Shown: positions 24,301 to 34,481, counted from the stretch's first letter. The stretch is 64,000 nt of DNA from Chinchilla lanigera (GCF_000276665.1 NW_004955435.1:5493271-5557270), one strand, 5' to 3'. Notes: generated by a model from the sequence alone, not told the origin. Numbers and translations are program-made.

Positions 24301-27300
24301 TTCATTTTAGGCACCCTCTTACTAAGACAATGTGTTCTGTTAATACAGTCCACCAAACACATAACAAATGAATTAATCATCTTGATTCAAAGACCTGAAA
24401 ATCCTTTCAATCAATGATACGCTGAAAAGCATCTCCTAAACATATTTTCAGTTCTGCATAAAAATGGCCAGTTATAAGCTCAGAGTAAAGAGCATTCTGA
24501 CAACCGTATTAAAGTACACTGGAGTAGGGGCTGGGGATTTAGCTCAGCGGCAAAGCGCCTGCCTGGCAAGCACAAGGTCATGAGTTCAGTTCCCGGTACT
24601 GGAGAAAAACCAAAAAAACCAAAAAAAAAAAAAAAAAAAAACCCAAAATAAAGTATACTGGAGCAAGATTCCTGTATTCAGGTGAGTAGGAACAGAGTAC
24701 TGTAAAACGTGTATGGAAGGGTTTCCAGGATCTAAAGTGGACTGTAACTTACTATGTGTCAGTATAGTCTACATTAATTACTATAACTTACTGTAAACAC
24801 ACGTCAAAGACTCGTGAGTGACTGCTTCAATTTTATCTATACGTTGAAGTAGTGTATTCCCTGGACCCATTACAGAAACATTCTCTTTCAGATAGCTTCT
24901 AATCCCCTACTTTACCTCTATCAGAAAGGTTTCTAGAAATATGAATAATTTATGTCTTTAGAAACATACTCTAAATATTTCATTTGGTATTTATTAAACA
25001 CAGCAGTCCAATAAAATTATGCAAACTTTCTGGCTTGCATGGAAAAGTGAGAGCAAGGACATCAGAGACTGAAGTGCAAGTGAAGATACACTGTACTTTA
25101 AGAAGAGTGAGGTCCAGACTCTTCTGCAATTCCATCAGAAATAACATTAGTACAGTTGGGAGAGTAATAATGACTACAGATATATGGATTTCACAGTTTA
25201 CAGCTTTCATCTTTGCTTTTCTAGAGAATGAATCTATTATCTAATTCATAGCTTTGAGCTGTAAATGAAAGATACAGGAACACATTGGGATGACATATCT
25301 TACTTGTAAAGAACCAAGAAGAAATTTAGGCGTCTCCCAGTTCTCTTGCTCTCATTCCTAAATTTTCTTTTGAAAATTCTTTTCTTTCATTCCAAAGAGG
25401 AGCTGATGGCTTTTAGTTCGTTGTTTCCACCCATCTTTCATCCCCATAACTATAGAAGATGAAATGTAACTTTGATAAACATTGTAAGTACCAGCAAAAC
25501 AAATTAAGAATCCTTCCTCTTTTTTTATTACATGGTACCTCAGTCCACAAAATTAATTTGTTCCAGAATGCTGGAAAAGATGGCCATATTTGTGTTTGTG
25601 TAGGAAAGATGGCCTTGGTTGTGTAACTCACCTAATACAGAGTTCATAAACAAAAACAAAATTCTGCGAAACCTTTCTGTTTGCGAACCAAATTGTTCAC
25701 AAACAAAATTGTTCATGAACCAAAGTACCACTGTACTTAAAAAATCGTATTTCTTAACGATATATATTTTTTGCACCTATGTTAACTTACTAGTTCTTCA
25801 CAGGTAGAGAGTACACCCTTTTAGTTATACATTATTATTTCAGCATCTTCCACATCAAAGGCTTTCAACTAGGGACAGCTATGTTTTCCAGCGAGCACAG
25901 TAAAGCATAGAGATATTTCTGACTACTAGAACTCAAAGGGAAACACTATTAGTATCTAGTAGGCAGATGTCCAGGACGCTGCTGAACACCTACAATACTT
26001 GGGACAGCCACCCAAAGCAAACAGTTACCTGGCCTAACATATCAATAATGGCAAGGTTGAGAAACCCTGCTCCGCAAATTAGCTGCCTAAGGCACACCTG
26101 AGTCTGACAGGCGGTAGCCTCTGAAAACGTGACTACCATTTGTTATATTCGAGCAGTAAGGGATAAAGCTGTGTCTCAAACTGCCTCAATATTTACGCAT
26201 CTCACTACATGTGTTTACTATCAACTGGCAGAACTGGAAGAGACCTCAGAGCATTCGCAAACCAAATTCCTTGCTTCCCAGATGAACTCAGGGTCCACGG
26301 ATAAAGAACTGCCTAAGGTGGTCCAGCTGCATTAGGCTCATCAGCAGCAGGGCCAGGACCAGAGCTTCCCGACAGCTCCGTCCATGACTCTTTTCACACG
26401 TTGCAGTAAATTCTGCAAGGATGTGTCAAAAAAGAAATACGTAACATTGTCACTACGGTACCTGCAAGATAACATAAAAATTAATACTTGGTATTTTGGA
26501 ATTTTTTACAGCTTTAATAAGATTTCACTTATCCTAAAATTCACCCATAGAGTTTAGCGGTTTTTAATATACTCAATTTTAAAACATTTCTAACACCTCT
26601 AAAATATTCTGACCCATTAGCAGTCACTTCCTTTTCTATTGTCGTCAACCACCAACCTCTACTCCAGCCCCAGAAAGTCATGAATTTACTTTCTGTCTCA
26701 ATGGCTTTGCCTGGTCAGCACATTTCCTAGGAAGAGAATCACAGAATATACAGCCATCATATCTGGGTTTCACATTAGCAAAAGTTTTGCAAGCTTCATA
26801 TATATTGTAGTATAGATGGGTACCTCATTTTTTTTTTTTTTTTTGCCATTTCATTGTATACATGTATCATATTTTGTCTCTTTGGTTGCTGGACATTTGG
26901 GTTGTTTCTACATTTTGGCTGTTATGAATACTATTGTGATGGATTCATGCACAAATGTTTATGTGAATATACATTATCATTTCTCTTAAGTGTCTAGGTG
27001 TGGAACTGCTGGGTCCTTATGTATTTAACACCTGAGAGTTGAAGAACGCTCTTTTTTGGAAGAGCATTATTTGAAATTGTAGGAAATTTTCTTAAATGTG
27101 GTATTATGACTTGTATCTGGATCTCCCCCTAAGGTCTCATTTGGTCATAGGTGGGGCTTTTCAGAGGTGGCTGGATCTGGAGTATGAGACTCTGGGATCA
27201 AGGACGCGATGCTGAGATTGATTTACTGTGTGATGCTAGGACTAAGGCTGCCCCACTGTGGGTATGAGTGCCACCTGCCCTAAGGATGGGTAGCCTGGGT

Positions 27301-30300
27301 ATGGCATAAGGGACGAAAAGAGGGTCACTGCTGGTTGCTTGTTGCTTCTTTGCCACCTTCTGCCTGCCAAGAACTATTTCTTTTCTCTGATGCCCCTCTA
27401 CCATGCCAGCCTGCCTCGGAGCCAGCTGACTATGAACCGAAACCTCTTAGAAGCTGTGAACCAAATACAACTTTCCAAAAGGGTATTTTTTCTCAGCAAC
27501 AAGAAAAGTAACTAAGATATGTGGATATAAGATAGAGTGAGAAAAGAAACATTACACAGTGAATCAACAGTTATACATTTCCTTCTGTGTGGTCTTTAAA
27601 TGACCAGGTAATTTGAATTTTCAGAGACCTGCTCTTTAGTTTTATTACTACATTATCAAAGTTCCCTAGAAGTTACACCATCGAAGAATTCTTTTCTCAG
27701 GGATAGTCTCTTCAGACTAAAAGAGAAAGAATTCTCCAGAAAAAGCTGTAAACAAATATGCCAGAACACAGCATGAATAAAAAGGAGTTGAATCGTCTGG
27801 CTCGTAAGGTAGGAAAACAACGAACAGCTTGGCACCAAACAACGATTAGTCATCATTTTCCTTCTGATGCCAGAGACCGCAGAAGAATGTTAACTATTCT
27901 GCCATCTCACTGAGATTCGTGATACTGTGGGGATTGCTTCTTCTCTGTCTCATCCTTTAAGATATGGACTTGCCTAAAACGAGGATTATATATAATGCAG
28001 ATACTCAGAAAAAGGCCTTCAACTGCCAAGAGACAGAATCATTCCAAGATGGAATGCAATGGTCAATTCAGAACCTGCACTTTTCTTCTATGAACACGCA
28101 AGAGGACAGCTGGAAGAAACAGCTGTACAACCGACGAGCAGGTTCTGACCAGGCTTACTGCATGCAGACGACATATTCTTCAAATGAAGGGGAAGGGGCA
28201 CAGGGCGCCAAACTCAAAAAGGACTCTGTGCTTGCTGGTAGCTGTCTATGGCCAGCTGATCTGTCTCCATGTACTGGCATGTGCACTTACCTTCCAGCAA
28301 TTCTCTGTCTGACAAATCCCTCCCCTCAGGAATCTCTCAAGTATCACCTACCCTGTAAGAGATTCCCTCACCTCTCCATCTCCAGCGCTCCTGTGAACTC
28401 TGAACACAGCTCTACTGTTCCAGACCTCGTTTCCATGTACTGCAACTGTACCTCTCTTTCCAGGCTGCACGCACACTGAGTTGTTCCTGTCAGTCTTTAT
28501 AATTCAGAATAGGGTCTGGCCGATTTTTAAGGTTTTTGGTAGCTGAACAGAGCAAAGGGATCTATGTTTAAATTACCTTAACCTTTACAATGGATACTTA
28601 ACCTTTTATTCCTGCACGAATTTCATTCCTACATGTTTGCAGTACGCAGTGCTTCCATTCCTTGTGAGGTGATGGTGCACGCACACAACACATCTTAATT
28701 CCTGTTTTCATCTCTTTCCCTCCCCGCCCTCCATCTCTCGATCTCTCTCCCTACTTTCTATGTATTTTCTTTAGGTCTTTACTTATATTTTGGGTTTCTC
28801 ATATAAGAGAAACCAGGTGATACTTAAGTCTGTATATTTGATTTACTTCATTTAACACTATGGTCTCCAGGTAAATTCGTTTTCCTGCAACTGACTCAAG
28901 TTTGTCTTTATGGCCTAGTTGTCTCCACAGTGTAAATGCCACATTTTAAAAATTAGTTCATCTGTTGTGGGCATCTCAGCTGTTTTCAGAATTTAGCTAT
29001 TATTATGCTGCGATCAGCATGAATATATATGTATCGCTGTAACATGATGTCTTTTGGGAAGATATATATCTAGCTGGAATAGCTAGGTTTAATTCGTTTT
29101 TAAATTTTTGGTCTTTTTTTTTTTCTTTTTCTTTTTTTGTACCAGGAACTAAACCCAAGGGCTCTTGCTAGCAAGGTGCTACCGTGCTGAGCTATATCCC
29201 TGGCCCTCTACTAGTTTCAGGAATCGCCATTCTGATTTCCACAATAGTTGTACTAGTTTACATTTGCACCAACAACGTAGAAGGGTTCCTTTTTCCCTGT
29301 AGCTTCTCTACCATGTATTAGAATCTGCTTTCTTCACGACGGCCATTCTTTTGGGGGTAAGACGGAATCTCAATGTTGTTTTAATTTGTACTTCTCTAAT
29401 TCCAAAAATGCTGAGCATTTCTTCATGCATTTACCAGCCACTGGTACTTCTGTGAAGTGTCTATGCATTTCACCTACACATTTTTGATTGTCTCATTTTT
29501 CTTGGGGGGGGTCCTAATTTTTTGGAGGTCTCTTTATACAGTCTAGATTATTAGTCATCTGAGGAATACCTGGCAAATTTTTTTCTCCTTTCTGTAGGTT
29601 GTCTTTCACGGCAGGTTGTTTCTCTCACTGTGCAGAAGCTTTGATTTGGTTTGACCCCATCTGTTGATTCCTGATACTGTTTCCTATGCAACTGGGGCTC
29701 TGTTCATAAAGTCCCTGACTATGTCTGTGATAAAGAGTTTTCCCTATTTTCATCTTCCAGCAAGTTAAGTGCTTCTGTCTTCACATTAGTTCTTTGATCC
29801 ATTTTGATTTCAGTTTAGTACATGATGAGAACTATGGGTCTAGTGTCAATCTTCTGCATATGGATAGCCAGTTTTCCAAACACCATTTATTAAGGAGGCT
29901 ATCTTTCCCCCAGTGTATACTAAACACTTTAACAGAATAAGCACAAGTTAAATGCAAATTAAGGCTTAATTATGACTACACGAAACCCTCAAAATCTTTC
30001 TCTACATAAAAGACCTGTGACTAAGAGAGCCAGTCATAAAATGGGACCTCAAACCTGTATCACCGGAATCACTTTTCTACTTTCAGATCTGTGGCCAACC
30101 TATTTGAGAGGTAAAAGATGTCTCAGATCTCTGGCTTTTATATCTTTCCAAATATATTTTTCATTGAAATAGCTTTGAACATTCTTGTTTCAACAGAAGT
30201 TGGTGAATGAAACAACTTGCTGGGGGGAGGGGAATATCACCCTTCGTTAAGACAATATTATCCTTGTGAAGGCTTAGGAAATAATAACCTGAAACTTTAT

Positions 30301-33300
30301 TACATAATCAGGCAGGCATATAAGTTTTAAGTAGAAAAAACGTCTTGGTTGACCAGTGAAAATTTGGTTTGGGTCCTAAAAGCGACAAAACTACAGACCA
30401 GTGGTGGCCAACGTGGGGCCTGCATGCCGCAGCCAGTTGTTTGTTATCACTGAAAGCGCTAAGAGGTTCGCCCTTTCTGCTATAGACTTTAGGATAACTG
30501 GCAGAAAAAGAAAAGTAACTACAATAGCAACAATTCCCTATCGCTGTTAAAGTAACTCTTTCCCATTAATATGTATGTTTTCAAGTAGAGGGGACTGAAC
30601 CCAGGGCCTTTACACTGACCCATAGCCCCAACTGTTTTTATTCTTTAATTTGAGACAGGGCCAACCTATTTTTATTCTTTGAGAGACAGCCTCACTAGAT
30701 TTCCTCCAAGTGCTGAGATTGTAGGAATGTCCCACCACACCTAGCTTCCATCAAATTTTAAGCAGCATAATCTAGAATTTACTTAATTATAAAATACTGA
30801 ATGCCAGAAATAGTACATAAAAGGTTATTTTTCTCCACAAATATTTTCCAGGTGCTACAGAGTAGTCTGGGAAAAGTTTTAGACTTAAAGATTTATCCAT
30901 ATCCAGGAAATTTGTTCTTTTCACTGTTATTTTATTTTCTACCAATTCTATCCTCACCTTCCTAAATGATTTTCTCCTACTATTTTATTCCTAAGGAGTC
31001 CATCTACTATTACAAGACTCTTCTAAATATACCAAAATAATGTAAATTGTTTTTTGTTAATAATACATATAGAAAAAAAGGCATGCATGGGAATAAACTT
31101 GTAACAATAATAAAGGGTCCATCTAGAAAACTTGCTGTGTTTGTGATCTATTAATTATATAGTATGTGACTGGGTCATCAATCTCAATCAATTATACTGT
31201 GAACTATTTGGGATAATGTGATCCATCTTTTCTATTTACTGAATAAGTGGAGATACAGATATAGATATATGGTAATCAGTTATTTTATACATAATTAAAC
31301 TCTATCATTTAGAAGGCCTCGTCTTGCCTTTACTGTTTTTGAAATTTCAGCTCTTGAACAACACTGCTAAAGCATATTGAGAAATAGCTGTATTTGCTAC
31401 AGCGTCATATTTGAATAGATAACTGCTGCTGCAGCAAGTCATTTCTCAATGCAAGCTGTGGAAGAGCATTTCTGACTGATTGCAGTACATATCAAGTCCC
31501 CCTGCCAGCAGCCAGGTTGAGCGAGACACTTTTTCATGGATAAATCTGGTTAGAAGGAACAAGGGCAGCATTTAAAGCGGGGACATCAGTCACTATGTAT
31601 CTGTGTCTCTGTATCTTTTCCTGGTCCCACCCCCCTTACCCACAGCAAAGGCTGCTCATCAATCTTGGCATTTTCTACTTTTCCTCTTTGTTTTCTTACA
31701 CAAAGCATTATATTCTCCACACTACTACCAATTTATTCAAGCCTATTTTACTGGCTTATGGGGGAAATAATACATAAAGATTCCAAGTAAAGTATTTTTT
31801 TAAGCTTCACCTGTCCCTTTCAATCCAGCAGTCTGTCACTGATAATGAGGTCCTCTCTACTTTCTAAGCACGCCAAGTATGAATTATGAGATGCAAGTTC
31901 TTTCCAGCTTTGCACCCTTTTCTTCTGGAATTGCCAATTAATTGTGGCTACTGACAATGGCGCTATCTGGGGATGCTCAACACAAAGGACATATACTATG
32001 GCAGGAATAAGAGTGACCTGATTCCTAAAAGGACATTGATGACTTGTAAGAGTCCAAGATGCAATGCATCCTAAGAAAAAAGTGAGAAATAGAAAAGCAT
32101 GTTTCATTTAGCACTGTACAGTGCAAAGCAAAATTAATTCTAGAAATGGGTCAAAAAGAAACCAAGTAATCTACAAATTCATTACTTTTACTATTCTAAG
32201 ATACTGGAACTTTGCATTGAACTACTGTGCTAGAGGAAAATGAGGGGGGTGCTAGGCACCAGATTCTTAGAACGATCTATAGAACCTTCTCCCTTTTACC
32301 CAATGCTGGTTTTCAACACCTTCCAAAACACTTACCTGAGAGAAACAGATACCATGTATACGAATTCTGGCTTATAAATAATTTTAGGTAGCAAATCAAA
32401 GATGGCAACAATCCCAATTCACGTGCACTTTCTCGCTCTTTCAGGGGACGGTCAAAACGTGCTTGGTGGTCCAGCCAACGAATACTTTTTGGTGCCGACC
32501 ACATGCCCTGCGCTGTAAGGTACAGCAAGCAGGCAGACACAGCACCTGTCCTGAGGACCGCAGCGACAGTCACGAACACAGTCAGAGCTCTCCTTCCCTC
32601 ACACTACACAGTACGTACCTCTCCTCAGTAACGTTTCGAGTCTTCACAAAGAAAATTATATCCACTGCACTCTGTAGACAGGGAAGCCAAGGCTGAGAAC
32701 ACTAAATGAACTCCCTGAGCCACAGGAAGAACAGCGGATCAGAACCAAACGCCTGACTTACTTGAGCCACTTTGTATTACCTTTGTCCTTTGCCTGAGTT
32801 CTATTCTGAGCTTTATTTTAGTCTTTAAGAATATTTTGAATTCTTAGGTATTGGAGTTAGAAGTATAGCTTAGAAGTACAGTTCATCCTTTGCATGTGTG
32901 AAGCCAAAAAACAAAAATATACACAAAAATAGTACAGGTACTGATTTCCTTCTATAATTGATAGGGCGAGAGCAACTCCATTTTTTCTGGTTTTAACTTC
33001 ACAGTAACAGAAGTCACGGGAAGTAAGCTAAAGGTTAAACTGCAATGATCACTTGGAATTTGGCTGTCCTACCTTCTGAGAAAGGTAACCTTTTCGATAA
33101 TCATGTGACGTTCTTGCAAGATTCCCCCAAATGAAGTAATGGTTACTATGGAAACCTAAAATGTACTTAAACCAAAGGTGAGACCCGGAGTGGCGCGGAC
33201 ATCTTCTCCGGCTCCTGGTTACAGACTGTCAGTCAGCTAGTAAAGCTTTGTTCGTTCCTGCCTTTTTGGTTTTCTTGTGAGTGTCTTCCTTATTGAACTT

Positions 33301-34408
33301 GCTTGCTGTATCATAATCAGACTAGTATTTCAATGGATCCGCACTGGAAAAGGTGTTACACTGCTTTCCAAGCCCTGGATCAAGTAAGCACTTTTATTTT
33401 CAAGAACAAAAGCACATCTTTGTTTTTCATTTGTTTTTTGAGACAGGGTCTTGCTATGTAGCCCAGGCTGGCCTGGAACTTGTGATGATCCTTCTGCCTC
33501 AGCCTTCCAAGTGCTGGGATTACACCCAGGCATGTGTCACCATGCCCAGCCAAAAACATTTCTATACAAATACTTCTTCTCAGATCTAAAATACTGCTAT
33601 TTCACCCATCTACTTAGGAGCATTATTTGCAATAGCCCAAAAGCAGAAGCAATCCGAATGTTCATTGATAAATGGATAATCCATTCAGAAAATGTGGTAT
33701 ATATTACTTAACTTTAAAAAGGAAAAGAACTCCGATACCTGCCATAATATACATGAAACTTGAGGACACTATGGTAGATGAAAGAAGCTCAAAAAGAAAA
33801 AGAGGACAAGTAATATATGATTCCACTAATATGAGGTACTACAGACAAGTCAAACTACAGTCAGTCAAATTCACAGAAACAATAAGTAGAATATAGCTCA
33901 GTGGCACAGCGCCATCCTGGCAAGCATGAGGTTGTAAATTCAATTCCCAGTACCAAAAAAATAAATAAATAAAATAAAATTTAAGGGCCGGGCGTGGTGG
34001 CGCACATCTGTAATCCCAGCACTTGGGAGGCTGAGGCAGGAGGATCGTTGAGAGTTGAGAGTTCGAGACCAGGCTGGCCTACAAAGTTGCGAGTTTGAGA
34101 CCAGCCTGGGCTACAAAGTGAGCTCAAGGCCAGCCTGAACTGCATAGGGAGACCCTGTCTCAAAAAGATAAAAAAAAAAAAGAAACAAGTAGGCTTGTTG
34201 CCAATGGCAGGAGCTAAAAGGAAATAAATAGTTGTTTAGTGGGTATGAGACTTCAGTTTTACAAGATGAAAAAGCTCTGGAGATTAGTTATACAACAGTG
34301 TAAAAATACCTGTTACTATTGAACTGTGCATTTAAAACAGTTAAGACGATAAATTTTATATGTATTCTGTCACTTTTTAAAGCCAAAAAATTCTGCTACT
34401 TACCTCAT
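17898..34408 (-). CDS. EXTL2: EXTL2, exostosin-like glycosyltransferase 2, complete coding region in four exons
   Basis: EXTL2 transfers GalNAc or GlcNAc from the UDP-sugar to the tetrasaccharide linker of glycosaminoglycans in the ER/Golgi (family knowledge). The exons 34408..34404, 22290..21863, 21164..21094 and 18386..17898 add up to 993 bases, 330 codons plus stop, the usual EXTL2 length as I recall it. Every junction has GT-AG signals and keeps the frame. A short cytoplasmic N-terminus (MRCCHICK) precedes one hydrophobic segment at about residues 21-37, so this is a type II membrane protein. An NRT glycosylation sequon is at 74-76. The DXD-type metal/UDP motif VDDDT covers 149-153. NCDD has Asp245, and Arg293 is present; both match the catalytic residues known from the mouse structure. 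Nothing is broken. It is divergently paired with SLC30A7. Confidence 0.96.
18938..19116 (-). mobile_element. Small TA-flanked inverted-repeat DNA element, copy 1
   Basis: Read on the minus strand it follows the 25.5-kb copy closely: CAATGATATCTTGGTTCAC, AACTTAATTTGTTCTACAG, then CTTCTGCTTGCAAACCAAAT. TA abuts its right end at 19117-19118. It lies in the last intron of EXTL2. Confidence 0.7.
19120..20480. other. EXTL2 intron sequence, mostly unclassified
   Basis: A short CA run at about 19353-19364. No other exon or repeat recognised with confidence. Confidence 0.45.
20487..20873 (+). mobile_element. MaLR-like LTR
   Basis: Begins TTGTGGTTTGTGTCTGGGTG and ends with GAGCCAGCTGATTATGGACT, GAGCTAAATAAATCTTTCC (AATAAA signal) and AACTGATAC. 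A sibling lies at 27.1 kb in the same orientation. Confidence 0.7.
21094..21164 (-). CDS. EXTL2: EXTL2 coding exon with the DXD motif
   Basis: This 71-base exon is bounded by TTTCAG (acceptor, 21166-21165) and GTAATG (donor, 21093-21092). It encodes [12 protein letters not shown] and on to VFAFSVWQ. The three Asp residues 150-152 form the DXD-type metal-binding motif that binds UDP-sugar with Mn2+. It is too short to stand out as an open reading frame and is placed by splice sites plus homology. Confidence 0.96.
21322..21416 (-). mobile_element. ID-type SINE, antisense (sense to EXTL2 minus: young copy)
   Basis: GGTTTTTCTCCGGTACTGGG and on to AAATCCCCAGCCCC. Perfect 15-base target duplication AGAAAAAATCTTTTT starting at 21312 and 21417. 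It lies 150 bases upstream of the DXD exon acceptor in the EXTL2 reading direction. Confidence 0.94.
21863..22290 (-). CDS. EXTL2: EXTL2 coding exon: cytoplasmic tail, TM anchor and N-terminal half of the catalytic domain
   Basis: The exon opens after TTCTGTTCCAG at 22291 and closes at AATG before GTGAGT at 21862. It encodes residues 2 to 144 and the first base of codon 145. It contains the membrane anchor ([15 protein letters not shown]), then [11 protein letters not shown], the start of the GT64 nucleotide-sugar fold, and KVIVVWNN. The open frame runs on past the donor into the intron, but homology to EXTL2 stops exactly at the GT. Confidence 0.97.
22800..23262. repeat. Ancient repeats: L2-like segment followed by a MIR fragment
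   Basis: GCAGGCACTGTTCTAGGTTT and GAAGGGCTTTGACAACCTC resemble an old L2-type repeat. From 23105, TTATTCTCATTTAATACATA and GGCCCCAGAGCCCAGGCTGCT fit MIR. Confidence 0.5.
23525..23605 (-). mobile_element. ID-type SINE, antisense, older copy
   Basis: GGTATCAGGAGTCAAGCTCA and on to CTGAGCTAAATGCCCAGCCC. Near-duplicate flanks AAAGGTCAAATCTT and AAAGGTTAAATCTT. Confidence 0.9.
24527..24649 (+). mobile_element. ID-type SINE, sense, full length with long A tail
   Basis: GGGGCTGGGGATTTAGCTCA, then B box region GAGTTCAGTTCC, 3' end GGTACTGGAGAAAAACC and A tail. Target duplication AAAGTACACTGGAGTA (24511-24526) and AAAGTATACTGGAGCA (24650-24665). Confidence 0.95.
25531..25733 (+). mobile_element. Small TA-flanked inverted-repeat DNA element, copy 2 (best preserved)
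   Basis: It starts CATGGTACCTCAGTCCAC and ends GTTCATGAACCAAAGTACCACTG with TA on both outer sides (25529-25530 and 25734-25735). The ends are inverted repeats of the form CAGTGGTACCTC. At 203 bases it is non-autonomous; the TA target suggests the Tc1/mariner/Tigger superfamily. Confidence 0.75.
25862..26070 (+). mobile_element. MER5-like hAT-Charlie MITE
   Basis: Order TTTCAACTAGGGACAGCTAT, TATTAGTATCTAGTAGGCAG, ACGCTGCTGAACACCTACAA, AATGGCAAGGTTGAGAAACC fits the MER5-type consensus end to end. Confidence 0.8.
26480..27050 (-). mobile_element. Old L1 3' end, antisense
   Basis: ATTCACCCATAGAGTTTAGC, CCCATTAGCAGTCACTTCC, TTGGTTGCTGGACATTTGGG and TGTGGAACTGCTGGGTCCTT follow the antisense L1M 3' end. 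Confidence 0.75.
27105..27520 (+). mobile_element. MaLR-like LTR, sibling of the 20.5-kb copy
   Basis: TTGTATCTGGATCTCCCCCT at the start and CGGAGCCAGCTGACTATGAA, GAAACCTCTTAGAAGCTGTG at the end parallel 20487-20873. Confidence 0.7.
27520..28640. other. EXTL2 intron, unclassified; contains an unsupported 171-codon open frame
   Basis: The plus-strand frame at 27964-28479 starts at a plain ATG and has no recognisable domain, signal or splice partner. I regard it as chance. Confidence 0.5.
28640..29930 (-). mobile_element. L1, antisense: 3' end and ORF2, split by an ID
   Basis: TTCATCTGTTGTGGGCATCT, GGAATCTCAATGTTGTTTTA, TTGTCTTTCACGGCAGGTTG, CATATGGATAGCCAGTTTTC give the antisense L1 order. 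Interrupted at 29114-29206. Confidence 0.8.
29114..29206 (-). mobile_element. ID-type SINE, antisense, diverged, nested in L1
   Basis: T/C-rich tail, GTACCAGGAACTAAACCCAA and TGAGCTATATCCCTGGCCC. Confidence 0.8.
30584..30744 (-). mobile_element. B1-ID composite SINE, antisense, old
   Basis: On the minus strand a B1-like part (CTAGGTGTGGTGGGACATTC) is followed by a degenerate ID part (GGTTCAGTCCCCTCTACT), the 5'-B1, 3'-ID order of B1-dID elements. Confidence 0.6.
30750..32840. other. EXTL2 intron, mostly unclassified
   Basis: AT-rich unique sequence. The small frames at 31820-32107 and 32313-32579 have no recognisable domains. Confidence 0.45.
32848..32930 (+). mobile_element. Probable very diverged ID SINE
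   Basis: TATTGGAGTTAGAAGTATAG CTTAG, TACAGTTCATCCTTTGCATG TGTGAAG then A-rich sequence echo the ID layout only loosely. Confidence 0.35.
32960..33320 (+). mobile_element. Probable solo LTR of an endogenous retrovirus
   Basis: Features of an LTR in order: an upstream region with an X-box-like motif, GAGACCCGGAGTGGCGCGGA (R-like, CpG-containing), CAGCTAGTAAAGCTTTGTTC and a T-rich U5-like end. Paired ends were not established. Antisense to EXTL2. Confidence 0.45.
33432..33552 (-). mobile_element. B1 SINE, antisense
   Basis: GAGACAGGGTCTTGCTATGT, CAGCCTTCCAAGTGCTGGGA, ATGTGTCACCATGCCCAGCC. Confidence 0.93.
33889..33980 (+). mobile_element. ID-type SINE, sense, diverged
   Basis: ATATAGCTCAGTGGCACAGC, TCAATTCCCAGTACC and an A-rich AAAT tail. 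Confidence 0.85.
33985..34183 (+). mobile_element. B1 SINE, sense, with an extra internal unit
   Basis: GGCCGGGCGTGGTGGCGCAC at the head, GAGACCCTGTCTCAAAAAG at the tail. Between them three GAGACCAGSCTG-like units occur where other B1 copies here have one or two. Confidence 0.95.
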
Positions 34409-34481
34409 TATGCGATTATTATTATTTTTTCAAATAACTTTCCTTAGGACTCAGTGATTGACAGAACAGGTCCTCCTGGCA
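34404..34481 (-). CDS. EXTL2: EXTL2 exon carrying 5'UTR and the start codon (only 5 coding bases)
   Basis: On the minus strand a pyrimidine-rich tract ending in CACAG at 34482 precedes a 78-base exon that ends ATGAG followed by GTAAGTAG, a near-perfect donor. The ATG (34408..34406) plus AG joins the G at 22290 to give Met-Arg-Cys-Cys-His, the known EXTL2 N-terminus. A TGA lies in frame 24 bases upstream, so no longer N-terminus is possible. The -3 base is A. An alternative downstream ATG (Met14) in the next exon would remove the short cytoplasmic tail, but the family sequence supports the upstream start. Confidence 0.88.

Larger units (their letters stand above)
33610..34380 (+). mobile_element. 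Old L1 3' end, sense, split by an ID and a B1
   Basis: TTATTTGCAATAGCCCAAAA, GATAAATGGATAATCCATTC, then after the SINEs TGAACTGTGCATTTAAAACA and AATTTTATATGTATTCTGTC. Confidence 0.75.

Noticed and set aside
24527..24600. tRNA-like sequence with A and B boxes
   Set aside because: It lacks a complete cloverleaf end, carries an A tail and target duplications, and recurs many times. It is an ID SINE, not a tRNA gene.
26822..26829. Alternative EXTL2 start exon ending ATGAG|GTACCC on the minus strand
   Set aside because: It follows a pure A-run inside an old L1 with a poor donor and no acceptor. The exon at 34404-34481 has both signals.
20487..27520. Two MaLR-like LTRs in the same orientation (20.5 and 27.1 kb) as ends of one provirus
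   Set aside because: EXTL2 coding exons lie between them, so they must be independent insertions.
27964..28479. 171-codon plus-strand open frame in the EXTL2 intron
   Set aside because: No recognisable domain, signal peptide or family resemblance, no polyadenylation or promoter signals, and composition like the surrounding intron. Most likely chance.
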